Assembly (NCBI RefSeq): GCF_019510245.1
Contig: NZ_JAEKKT010000146.1
Coordinates: 1-62,701, forward strand
DNA: 62,701 nt
Source of the DNA: Streptomyces sp.
GTDB lineage: Bacteria > Actinomycetota > Actinomycetes > Streptomycetales > Streptomycetaceae
Reading direction: 5' to 3'
Below, in pieces: positions 39,955-48,568 of this stretch; the stretch's first letter is position 1, and each line of letters begins with the position of its first letter. The notes under the pieces were generated by a model. It searched no databases, was not told the origin of the DNA, and worked only from the letters and a program-made list of their open reading frames with translations. Made by a program: the position numbers and the translations under genes.

Positions 39955-41481
39955 ATGACCAGCAGCAGCGACCGGAGCCCGGTAGTGGACGTTCAGGCAC
40001 CCAGGACCTACGAAGTGCGCACCTACGGGTGCCAGATGAACGTCCACGACTCCGAGCGATTGTCCGGGCTGCTGGAGGACGCCGGTTACGTGCGCGCCCC
40101 CGAGGGCTCGGACGGCGACGCCGACGTGGTCGTGTTCAACACCTGCGCGGTCCGGGAGAACGCCGACAACCGGCTCTACGGCAACCTCGGCCGGCTCGCG
40201 CCGAGGAAGGCGTCCCGCCCCGGTATGCAGATCGCGGTCGGCGGCTGCCTGGCGCAGAAGGACCGCGACACCATCGTGCGGAAGGCGCCCTGGGTCGACG
40301 TCGTCTTCGGCACGCACAACATCGGCAAGCTGCCGGTCCTGCTGGAGCGCGCCCGGGTCCAGGAAGAGGCCCAGGTGGAGATCGCGGAGTCGCTGGAGGC
40401 GTTCCCCTCCACCCTGCCGACCCGGCGCGAGAGCGCCTACGCGGCCTGGGTGTCGATCTCCGTAGGCTGCAACAACACCTGCACCTTCTGCATCGTCCCG
40501 GCCCTGCGCGGCAAGGAGAAGGACCGGCGCACCGGCGACATCCTCGCCGAGATCGAGGCCCTGGTCGCCGAAGGCGTCTCCGAGATCACCCTGCTCGGCC
40601 AGAACGTCAACGCGTACGGCTCCGACATCGGCGACCGCGAGGCGTTCAGCAAGCTGCTGCGGGCCTGCGGGAGCATCGAGGGCCTGGAGCGGGTCCGGTT
40701 CACCTCCCCGCACCCCCGTGACTTCACCGACGACGTGATCGCGGCCATGGCCGAGACCCCGAACGTGATGCCGCAGCTGCACATGCCCCTCCAGTCCGGC
40801 TCGGACACCGTCCTGAAGGCGATGCGCCGCTCCTACCGGCAGGAGCGCTACCTCGGGATCATCGAGAAGGTGCGGGCCGCGATCCCGCACGCGGCGATCA
40901 CCACCGACATCATCGTGGGCTTCCCCGGCGAGACCGAGGAGGACTTCGAGCAGACGATGCACGTCGTGCGCGAGGCCCGCTTCACGCAGGCCTTCACCTT
41001 CCAGTACTCCAAGCGGCCCGGCACCCCCGCCGCGACCATGGAGGACCAGATCCCCAAGGAGGTCGTCCAGGCGCGCTACGAGCGTCTCGTCGCCCTCCAG
41101 GAGGAGATCTCCTGGGACGAGAACAAGAAGCAGGTCGGCCGCACGCTGGACCTGATGGTCGCCGAGGGCGAGGGCCGCAAGGACGGCGCCACCCACCGCC
41201 TCTCCGGCCGCGCCCCCGACAACCGCCTGGTCCACTTCACCAAGCCCGACCAGGACGTCCGCCCCGGCGACGTCGTCACGGTCGAGATCACCTACGCCGC
41301 CCCGCACCACCTCCTCGCCGAGGGCCCGACGCTCGCCGTCCGCCGCACCCGTGCCGGCGACGCCTGGGAGAAGCGGAACGCGGCCGAGGCGGCCAAGCCG
41401 GCCGGCGTGCTGCTGGGGCTGCCGAAGATCGGCGTGCCGGAGCCGCTGCCGGCGGTCACCGGAGGCTGTGCGGCGCACTGA
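39955..41481 (+). CDS. miaB: tRNA-2-methylthio-N6-dimethylallyladenosine synthase MiaB
   Basis: This radical-SAM methylthiotransferase modifies A37 of tRNAs reading U-starting codons. The 508-residue protein carries the N-terminal cluster Cys in YGCQMN, NTCAVRE and GGCLAQ. The radical SAM motif is Cys172, Cys176, Cys179 (CNNTCTFC). A TRAM domain near residues 385-450 (GRTLDLMVAEGEGRKDG) and a short actinobacterial tail follow. The ATG at 39955 is six bases after TACCCT, so it is probably leaderless. miaA, which makes its substrate, lies 2 kb downstream. Confidence 0.96.
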   Translation: MTSSSDRSPVVDVQAPRTYEVRTYGCQMNVHDSERLSGLLEDAGYVRAPEGSDGDADVVVFNTCAVRENADNRLYGNLGRLAPRKASRPGMQIAVGGCLAQKDRDTIVRKAPWVDVVFGTHNIGKLPVLLERARVQEEAQVEIAESLEAFPSTLPTRRESAYAAWVSISVGCNNTCTFCIVPALRGKEKDRRTGDILAEIEALVAEGVSEITLLGQNVNAYGSDIGDREAFSKLLRACGSIEGLERVRFTSPHPRDFTDDVIAAMAETPNVMPQLHMPLQSGSDTVLKAMRRSYRQERYLGIIEKVRAAIPHAAITTDIIVGFPGETEEDFEQTMHVVREARFTQAFTFQYSKRPGTPAATMEDQIPKEVVQARYERLVALQEEISWDENKKQVGRTLDLMVAEGEGRKDGATHRLSGRAPDNRLVHFTKPDQDVRPGDVVTVEITYAAPHHLLAEGPTLAVRRTRAGDAWEKRNAAEAAKPAGVLLGLPKIGVPEPLPAVTGGCAAH

Positions 41482-41526
41482 ACACGCGCCATACTCCCCA
41501 CGTCGATCAGAAGCCGGGGGCGGAGC

Positions 41527-41817
41527 ATGGCGCGCTGGGTGGTTGTCGTGCAGTTCGGGAACGGGGAGTACTACAGGGTCGAGGAGGTCACCCGCTTCGA
41601 GGGCACCTTGGAGCAGGCCCGGGCCACCCTGTACGAGGTCGCCTGCACCCACCGCCCGCGCGCGGGCCTGCGCCAGCAGCGCCGTGAGGTGTTCCGGATG
41701 GGGGAGGGGGACGAGTACTACGTCCACATCGACGGCATGGTGTCCACGCACCGCGTGTTCTACCGGCTGGCGGAACTGGCGTGGAGCAGCGGTCCCGCGC
41801 CCGTGTACCCGCAGTAG
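41527..41817 (+). CDS. Conserved small protein between miaB and miaA
   Basis: This 96-residue protein is unknown to me. It has a mixed alpha/beta look (RWVVVVQFGNGEYYRVEEVT; REVFRMGEGDEYYVHIDG) and no membrane segment. The ATG at 41527 follows GGGGGCGGAG. It lies 45 bases after miaB and 10 bases before the extradiol-dioxygenase-like gene, and so probably belongs to one transcript. It is conserved at this place in Streptomyces as far as I recall. Confidence 0.72.
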   Translation: MARWVVVVQFGNGEYYRVEEVTRFEGTLEQARATLYEVACTHRPRAGLRQQRREVFRMGEGDEYYVHIDGMVSTHRVFYRLAELAWSSGPAPVYPQ

Positions 41818-41827
41818 GCTGCCGATC

Positions 41828-42553
41828 ATGCTTGTCGCAGCAGCAGTCTGTCCCTGCCCGCCCGTCCTCGTCCCGGAGGTCGCCGCGGGGGCCGCGGCCG
41901 AGCTGGACGCCGCGCGTGCCGCCTGTGCCGACGCGCTCGGGGTGCTCGCCGCCGCCCGGCCGGACCTCCTGGTGGTGGTGGGGCCCGCCGGACAGCCGGG
42001 GCGGGGCGTGTTCCCGCAGGGCAGCCGGGGCACCTTCCGGGGCTTCGGGGCCGAGGTCGACGTACGGCTGGGCGGCGGACCGGCAGGCGGGCCGGACGCG
42101 GCCGGTGAGCGGGAGCTGCCGCCGTCGCTCGCCGTCGGCGCCTGGCTGCTGGAGCGCATGGGCTGGTCCGGCGCCCCCGTCGAGGGGCTCGGCGTCGGCG
42201 AGTCGCTGGAGGCCGAGCGGTGCGTCCGGGCCGGCCGGGAGATCGCCGGCCGGGCCGCGCGGGTGGCGATGCTGGTCATGGGTGACGCCAGCGCCTGCCG
42301 CACCCTCAAGGCACCCGGCTACCTCGACGAACGGGCGGCCCCCTTCGACGCCGAGGTCGCCCGGGCGCTCGGCGCGGCCGACATCGAGGCGCTCAAGGCC
42401 CTCGACGCCGACCTGGCGTACCAGCTCAAGGCGGCCGGCCGCGCCCCCTGGCAGGTCCTCGCCGGCGCGGCCGAGGGCGCGGACCTCGGCGGGGCCCTCC
42501 TCCACGACGACGCACCGTACGGTGTCTGCTACCTGGTGGCGACCTGGTCCTGA
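41828..42553 (+). CDS. Class III extradiol dioxygenase-like protein without the usual metal ligands
   Basis: This 241-residue protein has the LigB/AMMECR2-type fold: AAVCPCPPVLVPEV at the N-terminus, PDLLVVVGPAGQ near residue 50 and VAMLVMGDASACRTLKAPGY near 147. In active members the first block contains C-P-H-P-P and the second S-P-H. Here they are C-P-C-P-P and G-P-A, so two metal-binding His are lost. The ATG at 41828 is seven bases after TAGGCT, which includes the stop codon of the previous gene. Its role in the miaB-miaA transcript is unknown. Confidence 0.75.
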   Translation: MLVAAAVCPCPPVLVPEVAAGAAAELDAARAACADALGVLAAARPDLLVVVGPAGQPGRGVFPQGSRGTFRGFGAEVDVRLGGGPAGGPDAAGERELPPSLAVGAWLLERMGWSGAPVEGLGVGESLEAERCVRAGREIAGRAARVAMLVMGDASACRTLKAPGYLDERAAPFDAEVARALGAADIEALKALDADLAYQLKAAGRAPWQVLAGAAEGADLGGALLHDDAPYGVCYLVATWS

Positions 42554-42596
42554 GCGCCGGCCGCACCGCGCCCCCGTGCCGGACGCGTGCCGAAAC

Positions 42597-42636
42597 GGCG
42601 GACGGCCGGGAGTCGGGTGACTCTCGGCCGTCCGCC
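42597..42636. terminator. Strong bidirectional terminator
   Basis: An 18-base stem (42597-42614 with 42619-42636, one mismatch) closes a GGGT loop, followed by ATCATTT. It separates the dioxygenase-like gene from the convergent antitoxin-like gene. Confidence 0.85.
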
Positions 42637-42660
42637 GATCATTTCCGGGACCCGCCCGGT

Positions 42661-42969
42661 TCAGGAAGCCGGCGGCGGCCCCTCCGGCCGGGTCGGGGCG
42701 GTGGGGCCGGGCGTCGTACCGCCCATGCCGGGCGTCGTACCGCCCATGGCGTCCGGGTGCACGAACCGGTCCATGGCGCCCTTGGCCCTGCCCGTACCCG
42801 TCTGGATCTTGTCGCTGTACTTGCCCTTGGTCTTCTCGTCGACGACCCGTGCGGCCTTGTCGATGCCGTGCTGGAGCTTGTCGACCTTGTCCTCGTGCTG
42901 CTGCGCGAAGTGAGAGGCCTTGTCCTTGGCCGGGGCGAGCTTGGCCTTCAAATTGTCCAAAAGACCCAT
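42661..42969 (-). CDS. Antitoxin-family (PF14013-like) protein
   Basis: This 102-residue, mostly helical protein (LLDNLKAKLAPAKDKASHFA; KVDKLQHGIDKAARVVDEKT; KGKYSDKIQTGTGRAKGAM) belongs to the actinobacterial family annotated as antitoxin of a toxin-antitoxin pair, from memory of the M. tuberculosis MT0933-like group. The C-terminus is a short Gly/Thr/Pro repeat (MGGTTPG twice). No toxin-like gene is adjacent; the neighbour upstream is an acidic low-complexity protein. Alternatively it is a stress-related coiled protein like CsbD. Confidence 0.7.
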   Translation of the reverse strand: MGLLDNLKAKLAPAKDKASHFAQQHEDKVDKLQHGIDKAARVVDEKTKGKYSDKIQTGTGRAKGAMDRFVHPDAMGGTTPGMGGTTPGPTAPTRPEGPPPAS

Positions 42970-43002
42970 GGTTACCTTCCCTATGGCTTCCCTCGCAGGC
43001 CG

Positions 43003-43308
43003 TTATGTGCGGGCGCCCTCGCCGGCCTCGTTGTCGGCGGCTTCCCTGGCGGACTGCTGCTGGGGGATCTCGGTGTCGGCGGTGGCCGCGGCGCGCTCCG
43101 TCTCCGTCCTCGCGTCCGCGTCCCGGCCGTCGTCCTCGCCGGAGCCCTTCGCCTCGGCCACGGCCTCCGCCGCCTCCTCGGCGGCGTTCTCCGGTCCGGG
43201 CCCGTCCGGCTCGGCGCCGGCCGACGCCTCGACCTCCGGCTTTTCCGGCGTCCTCGGCTCTTCCGACGCCTTCTGCTTCTTCCCAAGGAACCGTGCAAAA
43301 ACGCCCAT
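43003..43308 (-). CDS. Acidic low-complexity small protein
   Basis: This 101-residue protein starts MGVFARFLGKKQKASEEP and is then almost entirely Glu, Ala, Asp, Gly and Thr (PENAAEEAAEAVAEAKGSGE). No domain is recognisable. The ATG at 43308 has GGAG upstream; a GTG two codons earlier is possible. It lies 33 bases upstream of the antitoxin-like gene on the same strand, and probably in one transcript. The basic N-terminus and acidic tail suggest a disordered protein. Confidence 0.68.
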   Translation of the reverse strand: MGVFARFLGKKQKASEEPRTPEKPEVEASAGAEPDGPGPENAAEEAAEAVAEAKGSGEDDGRDADARTETERAAATADTEIPQQQSAREAADNEAGEGART

Positions 43309-43491
43309 ATCCACTCCATACGTTACTCGTGCGAGCGAAATCCCGCGTGACCCCGGTGCGTCCGATTGCGCCGGACCGGTCGCGGCCTCTCGGCGGCGGT
43401 GGCGGGAGCCTCGCAACGGGCAACGAAGCCGGACACGCTCCGTCACGTAACTCGTTCGAGACCGGTCCCGGAGGTTTGCGAGACTGGTGCG

Positions 43492-44430
43492 GTGAGCAGC
43501 GCACCCTCCGCCCCCCGTGTCATCGCCGTCGTCGGCCCCACCGCGGCCGGAAAGTCCGACCTCGGCGTCTTCCTGGCCCAGCGGCTCGGTGGGGAGGTCG
43601 TCAACGCCGACTCCATGCAGCTGTACCGGGGGATGGACATCGGCACCGCCAAGCTGACGCCCGAGGAGCGCGCCGGCGTCCCGCACCACCTGCTCGACAT
43701 CTGGGACGTGACCGTCACCGCCTCCGTCGCCGAGTACCAGCGGCTCGCCCGCGCCCGCATCGACGCCCTGCTCGCCGAGGGCCGCTGGCCGATCCTGGTC
43801 GGCGGCAGCGGGCTGTACGTCCGCGGCGCCGTCGACAACCTGGAGTTCCCCGGCACCGACCCCGAGGTCCGGGCCCGCCTGGAGGACGAGCTCGCCCTGC
43901 GGGGCTCCGGCGCCCTGCACGCCCGGCTGTCCGCCGCCGACCCCGAGGCGGGCCGCGCGATCCTGCCCAGCAACGGCCGCCGTATCGTCCGCGCGCTGGA
44001 GGTGATCGAGATCACCGGGCGCCCCTTCACCGCCAACCTGCCCGGCCACGACTCGGTCTACGACACCGTCCAGATCGGCGTCGACGTGGCCCGCCCCGAA
44101 CTCGACGAGCGCATCGCGCTGCGCGTCGACCGGATGTGGGAGGCCGGGCTGGTGGCCGAGGTGCGCGCACTGGAGGCGCACGGGCTGCGCGAGGGACGCA
44201 CGGCGTCGCGTGCCCTCGGCTACCAGCAGGTCCTGGCGGCGCTCGCCGGCGAGTGCACGGAAGCGGAAGCGCGGGCGGAGACCGTCCGTGCCACCAAGCG
44301 CTTCGCGCGCCGGCAGGATTCGTGGTTCAGGCGCGACCCCCGGGTGCACTGGTTGAGTGGGGCCGCGGCGGACCGCGAGGAACTTCCGCGGCAGGCCCTG
44401 GCGTTGGTCGAACGACCGGTCACAGCCTGA
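43492..44430 (+). CDS. miaA: tRNA dimethylallyltransferase MiaA
   Basis: MiaA transfers a dimethylallyl group to A37 of tRNA, the step before MiaB. It has 312 residues: P-loop GPTAAGKS (15-22), NADSMQLYRGMDIGTAKLT, the central VGGSGLYVRGAVD and the C-terminal ATKRFARRQDSWFRRD. The GTG at 43492 is six bases after GAGACT, with GGAGG rather far upstream at about 43470; a leaderless start is possible. Confidence 0.95.
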   Translation: MSSAPSAPRVIAVVGPTAAGKSDLGVFLAQRLGGEVVNADSMQLYRGMDIGTAKLTPEERAGVPHHLLDIWDVTVTASVAEYQRLARARIDALLAEGRWPILVGGSGLYVRGAVDNLEFPGTDPEVRARLEDELALRGSGALHARLSAADPEAGRAILPSNGRRIVRALEVIEITGRPFTANLPGHDSVYDTVQIGVDVARPELDERIALRVDRMWEAGLVAEVRALEAHGLREGRTASRALGYQQVLAALAGECTEAEARAETVRATKRFARRQDSWFRRDPRVHWLSGAAADREELPRQALALVERPVTA

Positions 44431-44531
44431 TCACGTCATGGCATCGGGATGCGCCACCGGTCATCGAGGGCTCCGGCGCCGTGCCATCATCGAGCTTCGA
44501 TCGCAAGTGGAGTCCTAGGTTGGGAGGGCGC

Positions 44532-45053
44532 GTGGCGATGGAGGCCGGCCCTCGCGACACCGCACACGACACCGAGCACGTCGCCGTAGAGGCCCTTGAA
44601 CCGGGTGACGTCGAGGAAGGCGAGGGGCGACTCTCGCCGGACGGTCCGGACGACACGGTGGGCGGCGGCGTCACCGCCGACGGCCCCGAGCCGGAGGAGA
44701 TGTTCGCGAGCGGCCCCGAGGTCGAGGTGGAGCTCCGCCCGCAGCGGCGCCTGCGCCTGTGGCAGCTGGCCCCCATCGTCGGCCTGGCCGCGGTCGGCTC
44801 CCTGATGTTCGCCTTCCCGCTGGCCTTCGACTTCGGCGACAGCGGCGCGGTGATCGCCATGCTGGGCCTGCTGATCTGCTCCTGCGCGGCGGGCTGGGGC
44901 ATGATGGCGGCGAGGAAGGTCGGCTACACCTGGCCCGGCCTCCCGGCCCGGGGCTCGGGCCGCAGGCCCGACTGGCGCGTGGTGATCGGCTACGTGGTCC
45001 TGGTGGCGATCGTGGCCGTCCTGGCGGTGTGGCGCGTAGCGCGCCTGCGCTGA
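44532..45053 (+). CDS. Small membrane protein with acidic N-terminus
   Basis: This 173-residue protein has about 80 acidic N-terminal residues (ALEPGDVEEGEGRLSPDGPD). Three membrane helices follow: LAPIVGLAAVGSLMFAFPLAF, VIAMLGLLICSCAAGWGMMA and VIGYVVLVAIVAVLAVWRVA. The GTG at 44532 follows GGGAGGG with good spacing; an ATG at 44538 is also possible. It is conserved between miaA and dapF in Streptomyces. Function unknown. Confidence 0.75.
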   Translation: MAMEAGPRDTAHDTEHVAVEALEPGDVEEGEGRLSPDGPDDTVGGGVTADGPEPEEMFASGPEVEVELRPQRRLRLWQLAPIVGLAAVGSLMFAFPLAFDFGDSGAVIAMLGLLICSCAAGWGMMAARKVGYTWPGLPARGSGRRPDWRVVIGYVVLVAIVAVLAVWRVARLR

Positions 45054-45096
45054 CCCGCGCCGAAGTAGGGCTGCGCGGAAAGCGCCCGTCACCGGA

Positions 45097-45134
45097 GCGC
45101 CCCGAAAGGGGCGCGGGGAACTGCGCGACCAGCC
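45097..45134 (+). repeat. Dispersed Streptomyces intergenic repeat, copy 1
   Basis: A GCGCCCC-GAAA-GGGGCGC hairpin (45097-45114) is followed by GGGGAACTGCGCGACCAGCC to 45134. This element is familiar from many Streptomyces intergenic regions. A second copy is at 51833-51862. Confidence 0.75.
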
Positions 45135-45186
45135 CCCACCGGCCCGCAGCCGAACCCACCACCCGAACCACCACCCACGCCTCCCT

Positions 45187-45192
45187 TACCCT
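45187..45192 (+). promoter_or_regulatory. TACCCT -10 box of dapF, leaderless start
   Basis: TACCCT lies exactly six bases before the dapF ATG at 45199. There is no ribosome site. The arrangement is identical to that of miaB. Confidence 0.55.
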
Positions 45193-45198
45193 CGAAGA

Positions 45199-46062
45199 AT
45201 GAGCATCCCCTTCCTCAAGGGCCACGGCACCCAGAACGACTTCGTGATCGTCCCGGATCCCGACAACGCCCTGGACCTCACCCCGGCCGCCGTGGCCGCC
45301 CTCTGCGACCGCCGCGCCGGCATCGGCGCCGACGGCGTGCTGCACGTCGTACGGTCCGCCGCGCACCCCGAGGCCAAGGGGATGGCCGCCGACGCCGAGT
45401 GGTTCATGGACTACCGCAACGGCGACGGCTCGATCGCCGAGATGTGCGGCAACGGCGTCCGCGTCTTCGCCCGCTACCTCCAGCACGCGGGCCACGTCAC
45501 GGAGGGCGACCTCACCGTCGCCACCCGCGGCGGCACCAAGACCGTGCACCTCGCGAAGGACGGGGACGTCACCGTCGGCATGGGCAGCGCCCGCCTCCCC
45601 GAGGGCGACGTGACCGTGAGCGTCGGCGACCGCACCTGGCCCGCGCGGAACGTGAACATGGGCAACCCGCACGCCGTCGCCTTCGTCGCGGACCTCGCCG
45701 ACGCCGGCGACCTCCGCACCCCGCCCCCCTTCAGCCCACCGTCGGCCTACCCCGAAGGGGTCAACGTCGAGTTCGTCGTCGACCGCGGCCCCCGCCACGT
45801 CGCGATGCGCGTCCACGAGCGCGGCTCCGGCGAGACCCGCTCCTGCGGCACCGGCGCCTGCGCGGTCGCCGTGGCCGCCGCCCGCCGCGACGGCGCCGAC
45901 CCCTCGGTCACCGGCGCCCCGGCGACGTACACCGTGGACGTGCCCGGCGGACGGCTCGTCATCACCGAGCGGCCCGACGGCGAGATCGAGATGACCGGCC
46001 CCGCAGTGATTGTCGCCACGGGCGAGATCGACGCCGAATGGCTGGAAAACGCCGTCCGTTGA
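45199..46062 (+). CDS. dapF: Diaminopimelate epimerase DapF
   Basis: DapF converts LL- to meso-diaminopimelate for lysine synthesis. Streptomyces cell walls use the LL form, so its main role is lysine. In 287 residues the catalytic pair is Cys83 (EMCGNGVR) and Cys216 (SCGTGACA). Further family blocks are KGHGTQNDF at the start and NMGNPHAV near 152. It is probably translated from a leaderless mRNA (TACCCT six bases before the ATG). The dispersed repeat precedes it. Confidence 0.95.
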   Translation: MSIPFLKGHGTQNDFVIVPDPDNALDLTPAAVAALCDRRAGIGADGVLHVVRSAAHPEAKGMAADAEWFMDYRNGDGSIAEMCGNGVRVFARYLQHAGHVTEGDLTVATRGGTKTVHLAKDGDVTVGMGSARLPEGDVTVSVGDRTWPARNVNMGNPHAVAFVADLADAGDLRTPPPFSPPSAYPEGVNVEFVVDRGPRHVAMRVHERGSGETRSCGTGACAVAVAAARRDGADPSVTGAPATYTVDVPGGRLVITERPDGEIEMTGPAVIVATGEIDAEWLENAVR

Positions 46063-46357
46063 GCTGACCGCAGGTCGTAATCGGTGGTCCGGGCGATACT
46101 CCAACACCCGGATCCACGGCTCGCGTTGCCCTGCATGGCGAGAAACGTGGGCCACCCCCCGAACAGGTGGCGCAAAATCGTAAACCTCGAAATTGTCGCT
46201 CGATTGGGTGATCCGTTTCACGCTCGGCGGGAGGCGGTCAATCGGGCGCGGTGGGCTCGATAGCATCAAGCACCGGCACGGACGGGGGAACGTCGCCAAT
46301 CCCTGAGCCTCGTATGCCCTGGGGCCCCGTCCACCGGTCCACGAGCCGGAGGTGCCC

Positions 46358-48499
46358 ATGAGCGCGGACGCCACGAACCCTGCGACGCCCGGTCCCGTAG
46401 CGCCCGCGGCGGCGGTCCGCAGGAAGGCCCGCCCCCGGATCGACCTGCGCCGGCTCGGCCGGGCCGCGCTGCTCGGGAACGCCGCTCGCGGCAGACTCCC
46501 CGACGCCATCGGGCACGTCGCCGAGGCGCACCGCGCCCACTACCCCGACGCCGACCTCGAGCCCCTGCGCCGCGCCTACGTGCTGGCGGAGTCCTCGCAC
46601 CGTGGCCAGATGCGCAAGAGCGGCGAGCCGTACATCACCCATCCCCTCGCGGTCACCCTGATCCTCGCCGAACTCGGCGCCGAGACCACGACCCTGACGG
46701 CGTCTCTGCTCCACGACACCGTCGAGGACACCGATGTGACCCTCGACCAGGTGCGGGAACAGTTCGGCGAGGAGGTCCGTTATCTGGTCGACGGGGTGAC
46801 GAAACTCGAGAAGGTCGACTACGGGGCCGCCGCCGAGCCCGAGACGTTCCGGAAGATGCTCGTCGCCACCGGCAGCGACGTCCGGGTGATGTCGATCAAG
46901 CTCGCCGACCGTCTGCACAACATGCGCACCCTCGGCGTGATGCGCCGCGAGAAACAGGAACGCATCGCCAAGGTCACCCGTGACGTCCTCATCCCGCTCG
47001 CCGAACGGCTCGGCGTGCAGGCGCTCAAGACCGAGCTGGAGGACCTGGTCTTCGCCATCCTGCACCCCGAGGAGTATGAGCACACCCGGGAGCTGATCGC
47101 CGCCAACGCGGCCCGCACCGACGACCCCCTCGCGGGGATCGCCGACGAGATGCGCGGCGTGCTGCGCGAGGCCGACATCCCGGCCGAAGTCCTCATCCGC
47201 CCCCGGCACTTCGTCTCCGTCCACCGCGTCAGCCGCAAACGCGGCGAGCTGCGCGGCGCCGACTTCGGCCGGCTCCTGGTGCTGGTCAACGAGGACGCGG
47301 ACTGTTACGCCGTCCTCGGCGAACTGCACACGTGCATGACCCCGGTGGTCTCGGAGTTCAAGGACTTCATCGCGGTACCGAAGTTCAACCTGTACCAGTC
47401 GCTGCACACCGCGGTCGCCCGCGCCGACGGACAGGTCGCCGAAGTCCTCATCCGCACCCACCAGATGCACAAGGTCGCCGAGGCCGGCGTCGTCGCCCTC
47501 GGCAACCCCTACGCCCCGGCCGCCGACGCCCCCGCGGCCGAGACCGCCGACGCCCCGGCCGACGGCGAGCGCGCCGACCCCACCCGCCCCGGCTGGCTCT
47601 CCCGCCTTCTCGACTGGCAGAAGGCCGCCCCGGACACCGACACCTTCTGGTCCACCCTGCGCGAGGACCTCGCCCAGGACCGCGAGATCACCGTCTTCCG
47701 CCCCGACGGCGGCACCCTCGGCCTCCCCGAGGGCGCCACCTGCGTCGACGCCGCCTACGCCCAGTACGGCGAGGACGCCCACGCCTGCATCGGCGCCCGC
47801 GTCAACGGCCGCCTCGCGACCCTCAGCACCGTCCTCACGGACGGTGACACCGTCCAGCTCCTGATGGGCCAGGACCCGGCCTCCGAACCCTCCCGGGAGT
47901 GGCTGGAGCACGCCCACACCCCGGCGGCCCGGATCGCCATCCAGCGCTGGCTCGCCGCCCACCCGGACAGCACCGGGGAACCGCCGGCCCCGGCCCCCAG
48001 CCGCCCCGTCCCCGACTTCCCGGCCACCGGCACCGCACCCGGCACCCCCTCCCGGACCGCCAGCGCCGTGGTCGCCGACCGCCCCGGCGCGACCGTGCGG
48101 CTCGCCGGCTGCTGTACCCCCGTACCGCCCGACGAGGTCACCGGCTTCGCCGTGCGCGGCGGAGTGGTCACCGTGCACCGCGTGGAGTGCGCCTCGGTGG
48201 CGCACATGAAGGGCACCGGGCGGCCCGAAGTGGCCGTGACCTGGGGCGACAGCACCGCCTGCCGGGTCACCCTGGTCGCCGAATCGTTCGGGCGGCCCCA
48301 CCTGCTCGCCGACCTCACCGAGGCGATGGCCCAGGAGGGCGCCGAGATCGTCTCGGCGACCGTGGAACCCCCCGACCAGCAGCGCGTCCGGCACACGTAC
48401 ACCGTCGAGCTCCCCGACGCGGCCCACCTGCCCGCCCTGATGCGCGCGATGCGCAACGTGCCCGGTGTATACGACGTCGGCCGAGCGCAACACCAGTGA
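46358..48499 (+). CDS. rshA: RelA/SpoT homologue RshA, synthetase site degenerate
   Basis: This 713-residue RSH protein has an intact (p)ppGpp hydrolase domain: YITHPLAVTLILAELG and the HD motif SLLHDTVEDT near residues 110-125, then LADRLHNMRTLG. The synthetase domain is altered: Y-D-L-x-A-x-R is F-G-R-L-L-V-L-V near 305, losing the metal-binding Asp, while EVLIRTHQMH keeps the Glu. TGS (near 450) and ACT (near 635-713) domains follow. The GGAGG before ATG 46358 is good. It corresponds to rshA of S. coelicolor, distinct from relA. I predict mainly hydrolase activity. Confidence 0.9.
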   Translation: MSADATNPATPGPVAPAAAVRRKARPRIDLRRLGRAALLGNAARGRLPDAIGHVAEAHRAHYPDADLEPLRRAYVLAESSHRGQMRKSGEPYITHPLAVTLILAELGAETTTLTASLLHDTVEDTDVTLDQVREQFGEEVRYLVDGVTKLEKVDYGAAAEPETFRKMLVATGSDVRVMSIKLADRLHNMRTLGVMRREKQERIAKVTRDVLIPLAERLGVQALKTELEDLVFAILHPEEYEHTRELIAANAARTDDPLAGIADEMRGVLREADIPAEVLIRPRHFVSVHRVSRKRGELRGADFGRLLVLVNEDADCYAVLGELHTCMTPVVSEFKDFIAVPKFNLYQSLHTAVARADGQVAEVLIRTHQMHKVAEAGVVALGNPYAPAADAPAAETADAPADGERADPTRPGWLSRLLDWQKAAPDTDTFWSTLREDLAQDREITVFRPDGGTLGLPEGATCVDAAYAQYGEDAHACIGARVNGRLATLSTVLTDGDTVQLLMGQDPASEPSREWLEHAHTPAARIAIQRWLAAHPDSTGEPPAPAPSRPVPDFPATGTAPGTPSRTASAVVADRPGATVRLAGCCTPVPPDEVTGFAVRGGVVTVHRVECASVAHMKGTGRPEVAVTWGDSTACRVTLVAESFGRPHLLADLTEAMAQEGAEIVSATVEPPDQQRVRHTYTVELPDAAHLPALMRAMRNVPGVYDVGRAQHQ

Positions 48500-48568
48500 C
48501 CTACTCGTTCGAGTGGTTCGGTCGCGCGTCGTCGCCGTGAGCGTGGGGTGTGCTGGTAGCGGTGGTCC

